Origin: Desulfobulbaceae bacterium
Lineage (GTDB): Bacteria; Desulfobacterota; Desulfobulbia; Desulfobulbales; UBA5123
Length of the DNA: 42,050 nt
Reading direction: 5' to 3'
Assembly (NCBI GenBank): GCA_029865195.1
Contig: JAOUHH010000001.1
Location: 1-42,050, forward strand
Part shown: piece by piece, positions 39,202 through 42,050 of the stretch
Layout of the letters: each line of letters begins with the position of its first letter
How positions within the stretch are numbered: position 1 is the first letter of the stretch
Translations under genes and position numbers: made by a program
The notes under the pieces: model-generated
Told to the model about the DNA's origin: nothing
The model's input: the letters and a program-made list of their open reading frames with translations, nothing else
The model's database searches: none

Positions 39202-39388
39202 TGTCTCCCCCCTGGTTGAATAGGCTCATTTGCCCCTTGCCGGAGCGCTGTTTCTCGATGTCGCGGATGAATCCCATCGCCCGCCGTTGTCCCCGCATCC
39301 TCAACAACACCGCCGCCGCCCGCCGCTCGAATTCGTTCGCCTCGAGGCGGTCAAGTTCAATCTGGATGCTGGCGTCGGTGGTGGCCAT
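39182..39388 (-). CDS. Small protein with clamp-binding motif
   Basis: 68 residues. Helical, charged N-terminal part, then QMSLF at 53-57 and a Gly/Asn tail. QxSLF is the canonical bacterial beta-clamp binding pentapeptide, so the protein may recruit or block the host sliding clamp. It overlaps the OB-fold gene by 20 bases; its start follows TAACCAATG. Confidence 0.65.
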   Translation of the reverse strand: MATTDASIQIELDRLEANEFERRAAAVLLRMRGQRRAMGFIRDIEKQRSGKGQMSLFNQGGDSGNKAF

Positions 39389-39391
39389 TGG

Positions 39392-39706
39392 TTATGCCGC
39401 CTTTTTGTTCCAGAAAGGGTGCCAGTACCTGCTGGTGTCATACTTGTGAACTGCGAGGACTGTGACAATAGCGTCTTCGCTTTGGTTGTTGTTTATATCC
39501 TTTGCCAGAAAGTCTCGTATTACCGCCCACGACACATCATCACCATCACACGTCAGGCTTTGTTGGCCGTAAACGATGAAATCCATTTTGCTTGTCGTCC
39601 AGGTGTATGAAACATCAAGCGAACTCTTTTTTATGGTGCAGTAATTTTGAAAGAGAACGACCAGTATGAATGCGGCCAACCAAACCCAAAACACATCAAT
39701 TTTCAT
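39392..39706 (-). CDS. Membrane-anchored moron-like protein
   Basis: 104 residues from the ATG at 39706 with GGAGG upstream. Hydrophobic helix IDVFWVWLAAFILVVLF near the N-terminus acts as signal anchor; the rest (WTTSKMDFIVYGQQSLTCDGDDVSWAVIRDFLAKDINNNQSEDAIVTVLAV) is likely periplasmic. More AT-rich than its neighbours. A superinfection-exclusion role is possible; no family recognised. Confidence 0.6.
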   Translation of the reverse strand: MKIDVFWVWLAAFILVVLFQNYCTIKKSSLDVSYTWTTSKMDFIVYGQQSLTCDGDDVSWAVIRDFLAKDINNNQSEDAIVTVLAVHKYDTSRYWHPFWNKKAA

Positions 39707-39745
39707 GCAAAATCCTCCAGTTAATAATTCCATTGAAATGAACCC

Positions 39746-40381
39746 TCAAATCCCTCCCACCCGCTCCATCTGTTCCTTGGTCGGCTTGGTGTAGATCATG
39801 GTTGATGAAAACGCCTTGTGACGGAGTTGCTCGGCGCAAAATTGCAGTTTTTGCTGCTGTTCTTCCGGCAGCAGGTTGATCAGGTCGGCGATGATCCGGT
39901 GCGCCTTCGTGTGCCGCAGGGCATGCGGGGTGTAGATGTTGATCCCCGCCTCGCGGCACCAGTTCCCCATCAGGTCGTTAAAGGTCCGCGCCCCGATCCG
40001 TCCGCCCTTCTTGCTCACAAAGAGCGGGGCGTCGGCGGCCAGGCTTTCGCCCCATGTCCGCTTGCGGCGCAGGTGCGCGGCCAGAATCTCGCGCAGGTCT
40101 TTGTTCATGTAAACGGCGCCGGTCGCTCCCTTCTTGGCGATCCGCTCGTCGACCACCAGCTGGTTCTTGATGGTCACGCCGTTGTCGGTTACGTCGCCCA
40201 CGTTCAGGGCGATGGCCTCGCCGCGCCGCAGGGCGGTGTGGCGGCACATCTTGAGCAGGGCGAAGTCGCGCTCCGCCTGCTTGCCCTTGCGGCCTTTGAT
40301 GGTCGCAAAGAGCGCTTTTTCTTCCGCCTCGGTCAGGTAGTTTTCCCCGGCCCTGGTCTGGATAGGGTTGTTCATGGTCAT
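39746..40381 (-). CDS. Tyrosine recombinase, catalytic domain only
   Basis: 211 residues from the ATG at 40381 (GGGAGG upstream; ATGA overlap with the previous gene). It has the Arg of ALRRGEA (52), HxxR in HALRHTKAH, LRHKAF and Tyr in IYTKP, but starts almost directly at the catalytic domain: the usual 100-residue core-binding domain is missing. Such short recombinases occur in phage early regions. It may act as a resolvase or regulator, or be a remnant with intact active site. Confidence 0.8.
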   Translation of the reverse strand: MTMNNPIQTRAGENYLTEAEEKALFATIKGRKGKQAERDFALLKMCRHTALRRGEAIALNVGDVTDNGVTIKNQLVVDERIAKKGATGAVYMNKDLREILAAHLRRKRTWGESLAADAPLFVSKKGGRIGARTFNDLMGNWCREAGINIYTPHALRHTKAHRIIADLINLLPEEQQQKLQFCAEQLRHKAFSSTMIYTKPTKEQMERVGGI

Positions 40382-40683
40382 GGATTGCCTCCCGTTGCTG
40401 TTGGTTGTGCCTCGAAGGTCTCGCGGGGCAGGCGGCGAGGCATACCGCTTTTCGGGGCGCACTCCCTATCCCCGCGATTCCAGATGATGAACCCGACCAC
40501 CGACGTGGCCAGATAAAAGCAAAAAAGAGCCACCGCCGGCCAGTTGCCGACCCGGTAAAACGCGCCGATCCAGCCGATGTTGGCGAATATCCACACACCC
40601 TGCCCACTGCGGCGGCGGGCCATATTGAGCACCGCGCCGGTCATGCTGAGTCCGGTGAGCATCCAGGTCGGCTCAAGAGGCAT
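40378..40683 (-). CDS. Small membrane protein, PnuC-like topology
   Basis: 101 residues with three hydrophobic segments (WMLTGLSMTGAVLNMA, GVWIFANIGWIGAFYRV, AVALFCFYLATSVVGFIIW) and a polar tail. The Trp/Asn placement recalls small PnuC-like or NMN-transporter-related membrane proteins of phages. Overlaps both neighbours by 4-11 bases. Confidence 0.6.
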   Translation of the reverse strand: MPLEPTWMLTGLSMTGAVLNMARRRSGQGVWIFANIGWIGAFYRVGNWPAVALFCFYLATSVVGFIIWNRGDRECAPKSGMPRRLPRETFEAQPTATGGNP

Positions 40684-40882
40684 AATTGCCTCCCTCGCCG
40701 CAGCGCCACCGCCCGTCTTTCACCGTATTGGCGAACGGGCATGGCTGTTTGCAGGCGTCGCAGTCTTGCTGTGACGGCAGGTTTTTGCGCTTGCCTCCCA
40801 CCGGGCAGCGGCGGGGACGGTAGGCGGGTGGGTTGGCGGCCGACGGGGCGTTGATGTGGCCGATGATGGTTGCTTGGGTCAT
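40673..40882 (-). CDS. Cysteine-rich small protein
   Basis: 69 residues with CDACKQPC (41-48) and further cysteines at 26 and 61, which suggests a metal site. Starts at an ATGA overlap with the preceding membrane protein. No family recognised. Confidence 0.6.
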   Translation of the reverse strand: MTQATIIGHINAPSAANPPAYRPRRCPVGGKRKNLPSQQDCDACKQPCPFANTVKDGRWRCGEGGNYAS

Positions 40883-41037
40883 GGCATCACCTTGAAGTTG
40901 ATGCCGGCCACCAGTTCAGGCGGGCATGCTGGTTGGGCCGCCCACAACAAGAGATAGGCGGAGCCGAGCACGGCGGCGATGATCACCGCCGCAAATAAAC
41001 CCGCCGCCGCGGTCTTGATGCTGTCGGCCCCGCTCAT
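40879..41037 (-). CDS. Single-span membrane protein, 52 residues
   Basis: Starts SGADSIKTAAAGLFAAVIIA and continues AVLGSAYLLLWAA, then a short CPPELVAGINF tail. One clear transmembrane helix. Linked to both neighbours by ATGA overlaps, which supports it as a real gene. Confidence 0.65.
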   Translation of the reverse strand: MSGADSIKTAAAGLFAAVIIAAVLGSAYLLLWAAQPACPPELVAGINFKVMP

Positions 41038-41237
41038 GCGGCCACCGCCTGGGGCAATCCGCCCCTGCGCTGGCCGGTGAGGTGTTTGTTGTACTGGCGC
41101 TCAAGAAACGCCAAGGCGAGGTTGATGGTCGAAGGGGTGCAGCCCCGTTGGCACAGGTTGCGGGTGAGGGCCTTGGCGCGGCGAAGTGCCGCTGCTTCCT
41201 GGTCGAATTCGTGAGATGTTTTATGCGCGTTTGCCAT
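41034..41237 (-). CDS. Small helical unknown protein
   Basis: 67 residues: HEFDQEAAALRRAKALTRNLCQRGCTPSTINLALAFLERQYNKHLTG. Helical, basic. Overlaps the upstream gene by 17 bases. No family recognised. Confidence 0.6.
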   Translation of the reverse strand: MANAHKTSHEFDQEAAALRRAKALTRNLCQRGCTPSTINLALAFLERQYNKHLTGQRRGGLPQAVAA

Positions 41238-41433
41238 GGTGTTGTGCCTCCAGTTGCTGTTGGTTGTGCCTGGTCAGGGCGTCTGTGTTTCCCGCGTTGA
41301 TTTCGGCGGCCAGCATCTTGACTTTGAACAGGTCCATCGCCGCCTCTTCCTTGCGGAGGACCATCGCCGCAAGGGTCTGGCTAAGTTCGGCGACCTTCCT
41401 TTCAAGTGCTTCGATGCGGGCCATGTCGCTCAC
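41221..41433 (-). CDS. Small coiled-coil protein after CII
   Basis: 70 residues starting with MARIEALERKVAELSQTLAAMVLRKEEAAMDLFKVKML, a heptad-type coiled coil. ATGA overlap with the CII-like stop. Possibly a regulator partner; no family recognised. Confidence 0.6.
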   Translation of the reverse strand: MSDMARIEALERKVAELSQTLAAMVLRKEEAAMDLFKVKMLAAEINAGNTDALTRHNQQQLEAQHHGKRA

Positions 41434-41942
41434 GGTAACTTTCCCCCGTTGTCGGCGGCGCAGCGTACCGAGTGGATGTACGCCATGGTCTGCCGGACAA
41501 GGTCCATCCCCTCTTTTTCGATGGCCGCCGCGTCCTTGTGTGAGGCGTGGCCGTCGGCCAGCCTTTGGCTTGCAGCCTGAGTGAGGTCGCTGAACTCCTT
41601 GATGGTCTTGAGCAGTTCCTTGTTGAGGGCCTCAAGGCACTTGGGCGCGGTCGGCAGCGGCAGGGCGATATGGTCGACGGCGTGGCAGATGTGGTACAGG
41701 GCCGCGAAATTCTGAGACAGCCGCAAAGTGGGGATGAATCTCCCGAGTTGGAACTCAAGTTCTGGAATGTTCGGATTGACCGAGTTGGCCAGTGTTGAGT
41801 AGCTGCACCCAAGTTCCTCGGCCATGGCCTTCATTGGTGTGTTGCCGTGGTGAACGGTTTCGTACAGCGCCTCTTTCAGGGTCGAGTAGCGCACGGTGTT
41901 GAACGGGCTGCCTGCGTATGGGTTTCTGGTTGCATCGCTCAT
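41430..41942 (-). CDS. CII-like phage regulator (CP76 family)
   Basis: 170 residues. LKEALYETVHHGNTPMKAMAEELGCSYSTLANSVNPNIPELEFQLGRFIPTLRLSQNFAALYHICHAVDH matches the Phage_CP76 (CII) pattern: helix-turn-helix at about 38-56 and the PNIP...LGRFIPTLR...LYH core. In related phages it is an early regulator that affects the lysis-lysogeny choice and replication genes. ATG at 41942 has AGGA upstream. It heads the 10-kb early operon; if circular, the Cro-like gene precedes it. Confidence 0.8.
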   Translation of the reverse strand: MSDATRNPYAGSPFNTVRYSTLKEALYETVHHGNTPMKAMAEELGCSYSTLANSVNPNIPELEFQLGRFIPTLRLSQNFAALYHICHAVDHIALPLPTAPKCLEALNKELLKTIKEFSDLTQAASQRLADGHASHKDAAAIEKEGMDLVRQTMAYIHSVRCAADNGGKLP

Positions 41943-42032
41943 GGTAGAAATCCTGTGTTCGGTTCTACTTTTATATGTTGAACTGCTTGGTTACACTCGA
42001 TAGTGAGGCGTTGGTGTAGTTGCCGTGGCGCT

Positions 42033-42044
42033 CACCGCACATTT
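42033..42044 (+). promoter_or_regulatory. Operator copy CACCGCACATTT at right edge
   Basis: Eleven of twelve bases match TACCGCACATTT of the operators at 22683-22694 and 31495-31506. It lies 91 bases upstream of the CII-like start, close to the hairpin at 11-64 if the ends are joined. Confidence 0.55.
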
Positions 42045-42050
42045 GTCCTT

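Noticed and set aside
1..42050. Transposable Mu-type phage
   Set aside because: Tail and part of the head are Mu-like and a Mor protein is present, but no MuA/MuB transposition genes are found; an integrase with attP and an iteron origin replace them.

Overview
The window looks like one complete temperate tailed phage, about 42 kb, from a Gram-negative (proteobacterial or Desulfobacterota-like) host. It was probably a circular molecule opened inside the immunity region. No host housekeeping genes are visible. The evidence for closure is that a Cro-like gene at the left edge (minus strand) points through position 1 into a CII-like gene at the right edge, as in a lytic early operon, and that the integrase abuts an attP-like 3' end of a tRNA gene instead of a host junction. 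Closure is inferred and was not tested.

Layout. 1-3.5 kb: lysogeny module. A Cro-like gene (-) faces a TTG-started XRE repressor (+), followed on + by an unknown gene, a PLD-like accessory gene, a lipoprotein, the tyrosine integrase and the attP core (3486-3530). 3.6-21.1 kb (-): second late operon, read right to left: coiled-coil head protein, protease with nested scaffold, decoration, capsid, connectors, holin/lysozyme, then a Mu-type contractile tail (gp38, sheath, tube, gp41 with a candidate -2 frameshift product, tape measure, gpN, gpP, gp45-gp48, fibre). 21.2-23.5 kb: an inserted regulatory/moron island holding a C4-like antisense RNA, an antirepressor and two morons. 23.5-28.1 kb (-): first late operon with terminases and a portal-MuF fusion.

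28.1-29.9 kb (-): an array of short genes whose stop codons lie in attC-like recombination sites, i.e. an integron gene-cassette array carried in a phage. 29.9-31.4 kb (-): a Mor/C-type late activator and a full-length tyrosine recombinase. 31.4-32.2 kb: a non-coding region with repressor-type operators and an iteron/AT-rich block that looks like the replication origin. 32.2-41.9 kb (-): early operon with a CII-like regulator, many small overlapping genes, a catalytic-domain-only tyrosine recombinase, an OB-fold-like protein, a large primase-helicase, a frameshifted PAPS-reductase-like gene and a methylase-like gene.

Working model. The repressor lacks a LexA-type protease domain. A 13-base operator motif (TTACCGCACATTT) recurs at the lytic promoter region, upstream of the recombinase-Mor operon and between the moron and the C4/ant unit, so immunity resembles phage P1: dispersed operators plus an antisense-controlled antirepressor. 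On induction, early genes replicate DNA from the iteron origin. Mor then turns on two near-identical late promoters (28066-28108 and 21154-21196) that drive Mu-like virion genes. There is no Mu transposase: replication and integration are not Mu-like although the particle is.
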